A DNA stretch of 41,699 nucleotides from Candidatus Solibacter usitatus (lineage in GTDB: Bacteria; Acidobacteriota; Terriglobia; Bryobacterales; Bryobacteraceae), in NCBI GenBank assembly GCA_016185465.1, contig JACPNO010000016.1, positions 1-41,699 on the forward strand, in the 5' to 3' direction. Under the pieces are notes generated by a model. That model worked only from the letters and a program-made list of their open reading frames with translations, was not told where the DNA came from and made no database searches. Numbering within the stretch: position 1 is the first letter of the stretch; each line of letters begins with the position of its first letter. The position numbers and the translations under genes are program-made. Of this stretch, positions 25,306-34,096 are shown one piece after another.

Positions 25306-27516
25306 TTATTCGAGAAGGTACAAACTGGTTCCTCTGCCTTCATCTAGCAGCCGCATGGGCCACAGGCTGGCGTGGTTCTTGAATTCCTCGGCGTGGTAGT
25401 CGGACTCCTGCACGACGAAATAGTGAATGCCGTTGCGCTTCAGCTCATCGACGGCAAGGCGGCGATAGTCCGGAGGCTTTTCCAGGGTTGACATTTCCGA
25501 TGAGCCCGCAAGAACCCGCCACCGGCCCTGGATCTCGCCGTGCAGCTCGTACCTGGCGAACCATTGATCGTGAGCATGCTGCATTTCAACCGTGCGGACA
25601 ACTTGCGCGGCGCCAAAATCGATTTCCATATACATCCCGTCGAAGCGAAATTCCCACGTGCGCCAGCGGGTGATGGGCTGGTCATCCAACGCCAGCGCAG
25701 CGTCCCATGGAAATGGATAAGCGGTGATCCGCCACGCCGGCCCGGGCCGCAGGCGATCGGTTTCGCCGAATATTTTCACTTCGTTAAAACTCGGAATGTC
25801 GACGCCTCCGGAGCCGGTTTGCACGATTCGCAAGCGGCACACAGAGGTGGGCACTAGGTGAAAGGTCTCGACCGCGGTGGGCTGCCAGTTGTGCAGGAAC
25901 GCGCTCCACACGGCGTCGCGCAGACGCTCGTTCGAGGCGGAGTAGAAACCGGCCAATATCTCGCGCGAGCAATACGCAAACGGCAGATCGGAAAGCGAAA
26001 AGACTTTGGCGCCGGGTGGTACGAGCCGGTCGATCATACGCACGGCGTCGTAGCCGGCCAGCCGCTCCGACAGGTACTCGGCCTCCGGCTGTTTGCGAAT
26101 TACAGCGCGAAGCCTGGGCTGCTGCAGCCGGAAAGCTTGTGCGTCGCAATACAATCCGGCGACGCGCGGCCAGGCGCTCACTGCGCCCGCGAGCGCCAGG
26201 CAAGCACCCGCGGCCCGCCAGCGAACCAGGGCCATCGCCAAGGCCGGCGCCACGAACACCGCGGCCGGTAACAGGAAACGTGTGCCGATGTTGGCCGGAT
26301 ATGGTAAAGCGAACAGCAACGCGGCGGCCAGCAGGTGTCTTCCCTCACGGCGTCCCAGCGCAAACAGAGCCAGCGGCGCCAGCAGAAATACCGGGCCCAA
26401 CATCCCTTGCAGGTTCTTGCCGCGGACGGTGACTTCGAGCGGAATCTGGCTGTAGCTCCGGACCACGTTGTAGGTCCGCATCTGCTGCGCCAGTTCATCT
26501 TCGAAAGCAACGTGCACGTATTGATTGCGAAACACGCGATTCAGAAAAGGCGAGACCGGGTTGCCGACCGTGATCCAGTTCTTAACGAGAGTTGGGACGA
26601 TCAACGCTGCGGCGCATGCGGAGACCAGCAGCAGCGGGCGCCACCCTGATTCGCGCGCGCGCAGCAATCGCCAGCCGACGAACCCGACGGCATAGAGAAC
26701 CGCCGGAAAGGCCGTGTACTTGATGGCGAAGGCGAATCCGGCGGCAATGCCTGCGGGAATGAGCAGGGATATCTGGCGGCGCTCGTCCCAGGTCTCGATC
26801 AACGCGAACATAGTGAAAGCCACGCAGGCCAGCGCGGCGTCGTTATACGCGATCGATCCGGTCAAACCGGCGACCGGGCAGGTGAAGATCAGCAAACCGC
26901 CGACTACGCCGGCGACCGGCAGATTCGCGCGGCGGCCGAAGTTCAGAATCGCGAGCGGCAGCAGCAGCAAAAACGTGCAGTGCACCAGCGCGGCGGCCGG
27001 GAAGCGGCCAAAGGCAATCGCGAACATGAACAGGACTTCCATGCCTTGCGGGAAGCTGGCGTGAAAGTCGGTGGTGATGCGGCCAAAACCGTGGTTGCGG
27101 AGATATTGCCGGGCGAGGCCGAGATGATAGCCGGCGCCATCGGGGCTGGATTCGGGAGCGAAGGCGGTGAACAGGTACAATCCCGCGTACAGCGCGTAAA
27201 CGCTGTAAAAAAGAATGCGGCAGAACTGCGGCAACGGCGGAAACGATTCCGCGCTCAGACGGTACCCGCGTTGCCAAAACGCGAGGGCGAGAATCAGCGC
27301 GGCCAGCGCCAGCAGTACGCCGCGATGGACCAGGCCGACGGCAGCGAGCGCAAACAGGAGCGTGCTAAGACACGCCGAGCCCACGACGAACGAGAAAACG
27401 AATTCCTCCTGACGGAAGAATTGCAGGGGCAGCGATTGCAACAAGAGCTTGCCTAGCGACCAGCACACGGTTGCGGTGAGCACCCAGCCAAAAGCGATGA
27501 CCAGTACCGTGGACAT
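25306..27516 (-). CDS. Polytopic membrane glycosyltransferase-like protein with C-terminal discoidin-like domain
   Basis: The 736-residue protein has about 11 hydrophobic segments in its first 440 residues. An early extracytoplasmic loop carries 'FAPESSPDGAGYHLGLARQY', the position where GT39/ArnT-type lipid-linked sugar transferases hold catalytic acids. A soluble C-terminal part follows, including about 120 residues resembling an F5/8-type carbohydrate-binding fold ('WRTWEFRFDGMYMEIDFG', 'VRTVEMQHAHDQWFARYELH'). It may transfer sugars from polyprenyl carriers to periplasmic targets. Family placement is by layout only. It is followed directly by the TPR membrane gene. Confidence 0.65.
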   Translation of the reverse strand: MSTVLVIAFGWVLTATVCWSLGKLLLQSLPLQFFRQEEFVFSFVVGSACLSTLLFALAAVGLVHRGVLLALAALILALAFWQRGYRLSAESFPPLPQFCRILFYSVYALYAGLYLFTAFAPESSPDGAGYHLGLARQYLRNHGFGRITTDFHASFPQGMEVLFMFAIAFGRFPAAALVHCTFLLLLPLAILNFGRRANLPVAGVVGGLLIFTCPVAGLTGSIAYNDAALACVAFTMFALIETWDERRQISLLIPAGIAAGFAFAIKYTAFPAVLYAVGFVGWRLLRARESGWRPLLLVSACAAALIVPTLVKNWITVGNPVSPFLNRVFRNQYVHVAFEDELAQQMRTYNVVRSYSQIPLEVTVRGKNLQGMLGPVFLLAPLALFALGRREGRHLLAAALLFALPYPANIGTRFLLPAAVFVAPALAMALVRWRAAGACLALAGAVSAWPRVAGLYCDAQAFRLQQPRLRAVIRKQPEAEYLSERLAGYDAVRMIDRLVPPGAKVFSLSDLPFAYCSREILAGFYSASNERLRDAVWSAFLHNWQPTAVETFHLVPTSVCRLRIVQTGSGGVDIPSFNEVKIFGETDRLRPGPAWRITAYPFPWDAALALDDQPITRWRTWEFRFDGMYMEIDFGAAQVVRTVEMQHAHDQWFARYELHGEIQGRWRVLAGSSEMSTLEKPPDYRRLAVDELKRNGIHYFVVQESDYHAEEFKNHASLWPMRLLDEGRGTSLYLLE

Positions 27517-27532
27517 GCCAGAGAGTTGCAGG

Positions 27533-28279
27533 CTACTCCAGGCGCAACAGCCAGTTCATTGCATTGCGCATCAGGCGCTGCATCATCGGATGGCCTAGCG
27601 CGTCCGGCGTATGGCCGGGCGCAAGATAGGCAAACCGGCCTTGCCCCTGCTCACGCCACCAGCCGGCTTCGCTCGCAAGATTGTTGCGCGCGATGGAGCG
27701 CAGCAGCAGATGCTCGCGATCCAGATAATACTTGACAGTGTGCTGCTCGTCGAAAATTTCGAAATCCTCAACGCCGGCAGTGATGGGATGGTTCTTGTTC
27801 TCCACGCGCACGGTGAAGGTGTAGGGTTCCGGATGACCGCCGTAGTCGCCGCCGAACAGTTTGTAATACAGTCCTCCGGGCGGGTATAAGCCTTGGGCGT
27901 TGTGCAGCGCCAGAAAGCCGCCGCCGCGATTGACGAAATCCCAAATTGCTTGCTGCTGTGCCTCGGTCATCCATTTGACGTCGGGTTTGTCGTAGCCGTT
28001 GGGCCAGTTCATGCCGTCGCGCAGGATGATGAGCAACTGGTGCTGAGCGAGCGACTCGGCGTTGAGCGCGGCGACCTCTTCGATAAAGGTGGCGGGGATA
28101 TTTTCCCGCACCAGCGCTTTCGAGATATTGTCGCGGGCGTAGACCGGGCTATGGTAGCGATCGCCGACCAGCACCAGCGCTCGCGGACGTTTAGCGGTCG
28201 AGTAGACTTTTGACGTGTTGGAAGGCGTCTGGGCGGGCAGAGCCGCGGCCCAGAGCATGGCGATCGCGAGCAGTCGCAT
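27533..28279 (-). CDS. Secreted ThuA-like domain protein
   Basis: A signal peptide (residues 1-16, 'MRLLAIAMLWAAALPA') is followed by a ThuA-like glutamine-amidotransferase-fold domain. It shows 'RALVLVGDRYHSPVYARDNI', 'LLIILRDGMNWPN', the 'GGGFLALHNA' turn and 'GHPEPYTFTVRVENKNHP'. The 248 residues are a normal length for ThuA-like proteins, which are linked to sugar metabolism but lack a firmly known reaction. It ends 17 bases before the membrane glycosyltransferase-like gene on the same strand, so co-transcription is likely. Confidence 0.85.
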   Translation of the reverse strand: MRLLAIAMLWAAALPAQTPSNTSKVYSTAKRPRALVLVGDRYHSPVYARDNISKALVRENIPATFIEEVAALNAESLAQHQLLIILRDGMNWPNGYDKPDVKWMTEAQQQAIWDFVNRGGGFLALHNAQGLYPPGGLYYKLFGGDYGGHPEPYTFTVRVENKNHPITAGVEDFEIFDEQHTVKYYLDREHLLLRSIARNNLASEAGWWREQGQGRFAYLAPGHTPDALGHPMMQRLMRNAMNWLLRLE

Positions 28280-28310
28280 TGTCGAATTACTTTACTACAC
28301 AGATGGTGAA

Positions 28311-28396
28311 ACCGCTCCCTATGGTCGCGGCTCTGTTAGTTATGTTCCCGGTCGGATGTAGAACGCCCTTACAGAGCCGCGACCAAAGGGAGCGGT
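28311..28396. repeat. Inverted repeat ACCGCTCCC...GGGAGCGGT
   Basis: Left arm 28311-28336 and right arm 28371-28396 are 26-base inverted copies with a single mismatch, around a 34-base loop. The arms contain GGTCGCGGCTCTGT. It lies between the ThuA-like gene and the remains of a VOC gene, and the VOC remnant stops recognisably only a few bases from its edge. Probably a mobile or dispersed palindromic element. Confidence 0.8.
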
Positions 28397-28402
28397 ATTA
28401 GG

Positions 28403-28594
28403 GCTGTAACCATCCGGGTCGCGCATCCAGCACTCCCAGTGGTTGAGGCAGCACGATCTCGACCGCCATTTCGGCTGCGCGCTGCACTACCGCGTCGAGT
28501 CATCCCGTATGGTCTGCCGGCGCTCATATTGCCTGCCGCTTTGGGCCCCGCGGATGATACCACCGGCTGCTGCGATCAGAGGCTGGGGGCGCAT
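28403..28594 (-). pseudogene. Decayed VOC-family (glyoxalase-like) gene
   Basis: On the minus strand an ATG at 28594 opens 'MRPQPLIA'. In another frame, 28571-28554 encodes 'SSRWYH', followed by 'GAQSGRQYERR', and near 28440-28405 comes 'ECWMRDPDGYS'. These are the start, helix and C-terminal metal-loop landmarks of a vicinal-oxygen-chelate protein in the right order, but in different frames and closer together than normal. The gene has lost internal sequence and its 3' end, where the palindrome 28311-28396 begins. Confidence 0.5.
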
Positions 28595-28626
28595 GGCTCC
28601 TACCCTAGCAGAACAGAAAGAGCAGA

Positions 28627-29547
28627 CTAGCGGCCGTGCTGAGAATCGAACCAGGTTCGCCAGGCGGTGGCGTCGGCGCCAAAATCCTTGCCGGTGATAT
28701 CGCGCAGGGCCTGCCCCACCCATTCTTTGCGCTGAGCGTCGAGGGTGGCATCGCTGAAAAAATTAATTAGAGCCGGCACGGCCAGCATGCGCTGTGCCTG
28801 TTGCAGCATGCCGGATTGCGCTACGTTGCAGGCCGCCCGCTCGCTGATGACCGGTGACGGATCGTCGTGGAAGATGGCGAGCAGCGGCTGAACAGTTTCA
28901 TCCGTACCCAGCAGGCCAATGGCCTCTACTGCCCAGCGGCGGATGGCCAGATCGTCGTCGCGCGTGTGCTTGAGCAAGATCGGCAGAATGCGGTCGGGTT
29001 CGACCCCGCGGCTGCCCAGTAACCCTAGGGTCCAGATGGCGTAAATGCGGCGCTCGCCTCCCGGCTCGGCAAGTTGCGCCTGTTCATCCACGCTTTCGCG
29101 GGTCTTGGCGACGTTGTACTGGGCCAGGCTGATTTCGGTGGCGGCGGCGCGCACGCGCAAATCGTTCGAGTTATAAGCGGCGCTCAGCAGCATTTCCGAT
29201 TTCTGTGTGGAATGAATTAACCCGCGCCAGTTGTCCACGCGCTTGCCAATGAGCTCCAGGGCGCCTTCGTAGCCGCCGAGGCCGCGTTCCAGCAATGTCT
29301 CGGCTTGATCCTGGGGAAACATGGCGTCGATACCGGCCAGCTCATGCTGGGACAGTACCGGCGCCGATGCCTGCAAAGGTTTGCCTTCGAGCGTGATGAG
29401 GGTGCGAATGCGCTCCCACGCCTGCTGGGCAAAACCGGTGCGGAAGCTGACCATCGTCAGAGCGGCCATGAGCATGGCGGCAAAGGCCAGGCGGGCCAGA
29501 TAACTAGCCGCGGAACTGGGTTCGGGATCGCTGGGGTTGCCAGTCAT
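28627..29547 (-). CDS. Membrane-anchored HEAT-repeat protein
   Basis: A single hydrophobic segment near residues 15-40 ('LARLAFAAMLMAALTMVSF') anchors a 306-residue protein. The rest is alpha-helical, with HEAT-like repeats such as 'RRIYAIWTLGLLGSRGVEPD', 'AIRRWAVEAIGLLGTDETVQ' and 'VISERAACNVAQSGMLQQA'. Such repeats bind other proteins; no catalytic motif is visible. It is divergent from tgt, with 74 bases between. Function unknown. Confidence 0.75.
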   Translation of the reverse strand: MTGNPSDPEPSSAASYLARLAFAAMLMAALTMVSFRTGFAQQAWERIRTLITLEGKPLQASAPVLSQHELAGIDAMFPQDQAETLLERGLGGYEGALELIGKRVDNWRGLIHSTQKSEMLLSAAYNSNDLRVRAAATEISLAQYNVAKTRESVDEQAQLAEPGGERRIYAIWTLGLLGSRGVEPDRILPILLKHTRDDDLAIRRWAVEAIGLLGTDETVQPLLAIFHDDPSPVISERAACNVAQSGMLQQAQRMLAVPALINFFSDATLDAQRKEWVGQALRDITGKDFGADATAWRTWFDSQHGR

Positions 29548-29589
29548 ATGGAGAGTATGGAATCGGCGGATTCAGAACAAAAGTTCACT

Positions 29590-29618
29590 TTGGTCAACTT
29601 TCTGTCCTACTTTGTATA
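29590..29618 (+). promoter_or_regulatory. Possible tgt promoter
   Basis: TTGGTC (29590-29595) and TGTATA (29613-29618) are separated by 17 bases, and the tgt GTG start follows three bases after the -10. If used, the mRNA would be leaderless or nearly so. The hexamers match the consensus only in part. Confidence 0.35.
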
Positions 29619-29621
29619 TAG

Positions 29622-30755
29622 GTGGGACGATTCGAAATTGTGGCCGAGTGCGGGGAGACGCGCGCCCGCGCCGGGCTGCTCGAAACCGCGCACGGCGTGG
29701 TTGAGACCCCGGTGTTCATGCCGGTGGGCACGCAGGCCACGGTAAAGGGCTTAACCCAGCGCGATTTGGCGGATGAGCTGGGCGTCCGCATCCTGCTGGC
29801 CAACACGTATCACCTTTATTTGCGGCCGGGGCACGAGGCGATTGCGCGCATGGGCGGACTGCATCGCTTCATGTCCTGGAAGCGGGCGATTCTCACCGAT
29901 TCCGGCGGATTTCAGGTGTTCAGCCTTTCCAGTCTGCGCAAGATCAGCGAAGAGGGCGTCGAGTTTCAGTCCCATCTCGATGGCGACCGGGTGGCTTTCA
30001 CGCCGGAATCGACTGTCGATGTGCAGCTCGCTCTGGGCAGCGACATCATTATGGCGCTGGATGAATGTCCGGAATATCCGGCCAGCCACGAGTACGCGCG
30101 CGAATCCATGGAGCGGACCCTTCGTTGGGCGCGGCGGGGGCACGCCCGTTTTCAGCAGCGAACGGCTGCCGGCGAATCGGCGCATGCCTGGTTCCCGATC
30201 GTGCAAGGCTCGATGTTCGCCGATTTGCGGCGCGAGTGCGCTCAGCGCCTTGTCGAGCTCGAAACGCAAGGCTACGCGCTGGGCGGGCTCTCGGTGGGTG
30301 AGCCGCGGCCGCTTTCGCTCGAGATGGTAGAGGCGACCGAGGCCGTGCTACCGCGCGCGCGGCCGCGCTACGCAATGGGTGTCGGCAAGCCCGAAGAGCT
30401 GGCCGAGTACGTGGCCCGCGGAGTCGACATGATGGACTGCGTCATGCCGACGCGCAATGCGCGCAACGGCTGTTTGTTTACATCGCAGGGCCGCATCATC
30501 ATCAAACACGCGCGGTATAAGGAAGATACCCGACCTATTGACGAGAAATGTGGATGTCCGGCGTGCCGGGAGTACAGCCGGGCGTACCTGCGCCATCTGT
30601 ACCAGGCGGGCGAGGCGCTCTACGTAGTACTGGCCACGCATCACAATCTGCGTAGATACCTTGACATCATGCGTGAGATCAGGCAGGCTATCCAATTGGG
30701 TACATTCCCCGAATATTTGAAAGTGGTGCGGGCGATTCCGGTAGAAGCCGAGTAA
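29622..30755 (+). CDS. tgt: tRNA-guanine transglycosylase
   Basis: Tgt swaps guanine-34 for preQ1 in tRNAs for Asp, Asn, His and Tyr, on the way to queuosine. The 377 residues are a normal length. Motifs seen: 'TPVFMPVGTQATVKGL', the Asp93-bearing 'LTDSGGFQVFSL', and the nucleophile region 'GVDMMDCVMPTRNARNG'. The zinc site is 'CGCPAC' plus a later Cys/His ('ATHHN'). The start is GTG at 29622. It is followed by yajC after ten bases, the classical tgt-yajC-secD-secF order. Confidence 0.97.
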   Translation: MGRFEIVAECGETRARAGLLETAHGVVETPVFMPVGTQATVKGLTQRDLADELGVRILLANTYHLYLRPGHEAIARMGGLHRFMSWKRAILTDSGGFQVFSLSSLRKISEEGVEFQSHLDGDRVAFTPESTVDVQLALGSDIIMALDECPEYPASHEYARESMERTLRWARRGHARFQQRTAAGESAHAWFPIVQGSMFADLRRECAQRLVELETQGYALGGLSVGEPRPLSLEMVEATEAVLPRARPRYAMGVGKPEELAEYVARGVDMMDCVMPTRNARNGCLFTSQGRIIIKHARYKEDTRPIDEKCGCPACREYSRAYLRHLYQAGEALYVVLATHHNLRRYLDIMREIRQAIQLGTFPEYLKVVRAIPVEAE

Positions 30756-30765
30756 TTCCCCATCC

Positions 30766-31080
30766 GTGGTTCCATACGTGTTCCTAAATCTGCTGCTCCA
30801 AAGCTCTCCGAACTCCCTGGTGGGATTTCTGCCCATCCTGCTGATCTTCGCCATTTTCTATTTCCTCCTGTTCCTCCCCATGCAGCGGCAGAAAAAACAA
30901 ACGCAGAAGATGATCCGCGAGCTGCAGAACGGCAACATCGTACTGACTTCAGGCGGCATCGTCGGAACCATTGTGGCTATTGAGGAAGACCTGCTGACGC
31001 TGCGCGTCAAGCCGGACAACATCAAGCTGCAGGTGGCGCGCAGCGCGATTTCGAGCCTGGTGCCGGAAGCCAAGAAGTAA
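30766..31080 (+). CDS. yajC: Preprotein translocase accessory subunit YajC
   Basis: YajC is a one-span membrane partner of SecDF at the Sec translocon. The 104-residue protein has a hydrophobic segment 'LPILLIFAIFYFLLFLPM', the conserved 'QRQKKQTQKMI' stretch after it, and a cytoplasmic tail with 'GDIVLTSGGIVG'-like sequence (here NIVLTSGGIVGTI). The GTG start at 30766 is only ten bases after tgt, so co-transcription is expected. It precedes secD by 20 bases. Confidence 0.95.
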   Translation: MVPYVFLNLLLQSSPNSLVGFLPILLIFAIFYFLLFLPMQRQKKQTQKMIRELQNGNIVLTSGGIVGTIVAIEEDLLTLRVKPDNIKLQVARSAISSLVPEAKK

Positions 31081-31100
31081 CGCCATCGAATGGGGTCCAT

Positions 31101-32717
31101 ATGCAACGGAATCTGACAACCAAAGTCATCGTGATCGCGGCCATCATCCTGCTGTGTGTTTACGGCATTATCGGCCTGCCCAAGTCGATGAGCGAGCTGC
31201 GCGCGAACCTGGAGCGCAACATCAAGCTCGGCCTCGATCTGCGCGGCGGCAGCCGTTTGGTCCTTCAGGTGCAAGTGCAGGATGCCGTAAGGGCCGATGC
31301 GCTGCAGACCATCGAGCGGATGAAGGAAGAGATGCGCAAGCAGTCGATCGACTTCGCTTCGCTGGAGAGCAACGAGCCCGCCTCCATTGAGACCGCCGAC
31401 ACGATTCAGATTACGGTGAAGGGCATCCCGGCGCAAAAGACGACTGCCTTCCGGAGCATGGTGGCCGACCGTTTCGCCACCTGGGTGCTGACGCCGCTCA
31501 ATTCGAGCGATTACAAGATGACGCTGCGGCCTTCCGAGCTGATTTCGCTGAAACGCGACACGGTAGAGAGATCGATTCAAACCATCGAAAATCGCATCAA
31601 CTCGCTGGGCCTCACCGAGCCGGTGGTGCAGCAGCAAGGCAGCGCCGACAGTGACTTCCGCATCCTGGTGCAGCTGCCCGGCGTCGACGACCCGGCGCGG
31701 GTCAAGGAGATCATCGGCACGGCGGCGGTGCTTGAAATCGTGGAAGTGAAGGACGGCCCGTTCCCGTCGCAGGAGCAGGCGCTTTCCACCCACGGCGGGG
31801 TTCTGCCGCTGAACACGAAACTGGTGAAGAATCCGGCTCGCGGCGGCGACGGCGTGAGCTGGTACCTGGTGAGCCGCAACCCCGTCGTCACCGGCCGCGA
31901 TCTGCGCAACGCGCGCGCCTCCCAGGACGAGTACCGGAAGTGGGAAGCCGGCTTCACGCTGACGCAGGACGCCGCCAAGCGCTTCGAGCGTTTTACCGAA
32001 GCCAATATCAACAACCGGTTGGCGGTGATTCTGGACAATCAGATTCGCAGCGTGGCCACCATCCAGTCGAAAATCAGCGATCAGGGCCGTATTACGAATT
32101 TGGGAAGCGAGCAGGAAGCCAGCGACTTATCGCTGGTGCTGCGCTCGGGCTCGCTGCCGGCAGGCATCGTGTACCTGGAAGAACGCTCGGTCGGACCGTC
32201 GCTCGGCGCCGATTCCATCCGCGAGGGAATTGCGGCCGGCCTGGCTGGTCTGGCGGCGGTAATCGTGGTGATGCTGGTGTACTACAAGCGGTCGGGAATC
32301 AACGCGGTGCTGGCGCTGGCGCTCAATACGGTGATCCTGATTGCGGCGCTGTCTTACTTTTCGGCGGTGCTCACGCTGCCCGGGATCGCCGGCGTGATTC
32401 TGACCATCGGCATGGCTGTCGACAGCAACGTGCTTATTTTCGAGCGCATTCGCGAAGAGCTGAAAAGCGGCAAAGCGGTGGTTTCGGCAGTGGAAAACGG
32501 ATTTGGTAAAGCCTGGTGGACGATTGTCGATACTCACGTCACCACCATTGTGTCCTGCTTGTTCCTGTTTTTGTTCGGAACCGGGCCGGTGCGCGGGTTC
32601 GCGGTGACCTTAGTCATCGGCTTATTCGCGAACGTGTTTACCGCGGTCTGGGTCTCTAAGGTCATCTTCGACTTCGAGCTCCGGGGCCGCCAACAGCTGA
32701 CCACTTTGAGCATTTGA
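31101..32717 (+). CDS. secD: Protein translocase subunit SecD
   Basis: SecD uses the proton gradient to pull exported proteins out on the periplasmic side. The 538-residue protein has an N-terminal membrane segment ('VIVIAAIILLCVYGIIGLP'), the 'LGLDLRGGSRLVLQV' signature, a large periplasmic P1 domain, and a C-terminal block of membrane segments with 'IAAGLAGLAAVIVVMLVYY' and 'GMAVDSNVLIFERIREEL'. It is followed by secF after 101 bases. Confidence 0.97.
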   Translation: MQRNLTTKVIVIAAIILLCVYGIIGLPKSMSELRANLERNIKLGLDLRGGSRLVLQVQVQDAVRADALQTIERMKEEMRKQSIDFASLESNEPASIETADTIQITVKGIPAQKTTAFRSMVADRFATWVLTPLNSSDYKMTLRPSELISLKRDTVERSIQTIENRINSLGLTEPVVQQQGSADSDFRILVQLPGVDDPARVKEIIGTAAVLEIVEVKDGPFPSQEQALSTHGGVLPLNTKLVKNPARGGDGVSWYLVSRNPVVTGRDLRNARASQDEYRKWEAGFTLTQDAAKRFERFTEANINNRLAVILDNQIRSVATIQSKISDQGRITNLGSEQEASDLSLVLRSGSLPAGIVYLEERSVGPSLGADSIREGIAAGLAGLAAVIVVMLVYYKRSGINAVLALALNTVILIAALSYFSAVLTLPGIAGVILTIGMAVDSNVLIFERIREELKSGKAVVSAVENGFGKAWWTIVDTHVTTIVSCLFLFLFGTGPVRGFAVTLVIGLFANVFTAVWVSKVIFDFELRGRQQLTTLSI

Positions 32718-32818
32718 GGTTTTGTGATAGGGTTTGTACTCTCTGGAACAAGTTGCACGGCCCCGGTGTCTAATTGGGTACTAAGCAATATTTTGGGGTA
32801 ATGAGCAGGCTACTGTAG

Positions 32819-34057
32819 ATGGAATTATTCCGTAATACGAATTTCGATTTTTTAGCCAAAAAGTGGGCATTCATCATTGCCTCGCTGGTGCTTACGGCCG
32901 CCGGCCTGATCAGCCTGGCGGTCAAGGGCGGCCCTATGTACGGGATTGACTTTAAGGGAGGCACCGTAGTGAAGGTGCGCTTTTCCGGTCCACCCCCTGT
33001 AGACGCGATCCGGACGGCGATCGGCAAGCGAGTTGCTGGTGAAGTCACCGTGCAGAATTTTGAGAGCGAGTCGAACGAAGTCGCTATCGGCACCGAACTC
33101 AAAGACGAGAAGCAGTCGGATCAGAACCGCCGCGCCATCCTCGAGACCCTGGAAGCAACCTTTGGACAGGCGGGCGATACCAAACTGGATTTCAATAACG
33201 CCGGTCAGCAGGGGCTGGCAGCGCGGCTGCGCGATCCGCTGGCGCGCAATGGCGTCCAGCTCTCCGACACCCAGGTGGATCAGCTGGCGGCCGATTTGCT
33301 GAAGTTCAAGAACACCCCGCCGCGGTCCGGCCTCATCAGCAGTTTCGATCAACTGAACGGGGTTCCCGGCGTCAATGCGGCCGTCATCAACACGCTCAAG
33401 CAGGAATGTTCGCTTGCGCCGTTCTCGGTGCGGGAAGTGGAGATCGTGGGTCCCAAGGTGGGCGCCGATCTGCGCCGCCAGGCGGTGCTGGCCACGCTTG
33501 CCGCGCTGGCAGGAATGCTGGTATATATAGCGTTTCGCTTTGAATGGATTTATGGCGTGGCGGCGGTGGTGGCGGTATTTCACGACACCATCATCACCAT
33601 CGGCATTTTCTCCCTGTTCAACCGGGAGATCACGATGACGGTGATTGCGGCGCTGCTGACGCTGGTTGGTTATTCGATGAACGACACCATCGTGATCTTC
33701 GACCGCATCCGGGAAAACTTGCGCGTCTCGCGGCGGGAGCCGCTGGAAGACGTCATCAACCGCAGTGTGAATCAGACCTTGAGCCGGACGGTCATGACTT
33801 CGGGGCTGACTTTTCTGACGGTGATCGCTCTTTTCTTATTCGGCGGTCCGGTATTGCACGGATTTTCTTTTGCCTTGGTGGTTGGTATTCTGATCGGCAC
33901 GTATTCATCGGTATTTGTGGCCAGCCCGATTGTGTTGTTCTGGCATAACTGGGCGGATGGCCGGAAAAAAACGGCGGTAGTGGTTCCCGCCATCAAGCCG
34001 GGCGCGGCGAAAGAAAAGCCGGCGCTGCGGAAGGATTCAGCTCGAGCGGCGAAATAA
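32819..34057 (+). CDS. secF: Protein translocase subunit SecF
   Basis: SecF is the partner of SecD. The 412 residues exceed the roughly 300-320 of E. coli SecF. The extra length is a periplasmic insertion (about residues 90-200, including 'GQQGLAARLRDPLARNG'). Diagnostic parts are the start 'FDFLAKKWAFIIASLVL', 'YGIDFKGGTVV', and the later 'SMNDTIVIFDRIRENLR'. The basic C-terminal tail is cytoplasmic. The enlarged periplasmic part recalls acidobacterial SecF proteins. Confidence 0.96.
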   Translation: MELFRNTNFDFLAKKWAFIIASLVLTAAGLISLAVKGGPMYGIDFKGGTVVKVRFSGPPPVDAIRTAIGKRVAGEVTVQNFESESNEVAIGTELKDEKQSDQNRRAILETLEATFGQAGDTKLDFNNAGQQGLAARLRDPLARNGVQLSDTQVDQLAADLLKFKNTPPRSGLISSFDQLNGVPGVNAAVINTLKQECSLAPFSVREVEIVGPKVGADLRRQAVLATLAALAGMLVYIAFRFEWIYGVAAVVAVFHDTIITIGIFSLFNREITMTVIAALLTLVGYSMNDTIVIFDRIRENLRVSRREPLEDVINRSVNQTLSRTVMTSGLTFLTVIALFLFGGPVLHGFSFALVVGILIGTYSSVFVASPIVLFWHNWADGRKKTAVVVPAIKPGAAKEKPALRKDSARAAK

Positions 34058-34096
34058 TTCAGGCCGGTGTAAGAGCGGCCGGGGGAGACGAGGAAT

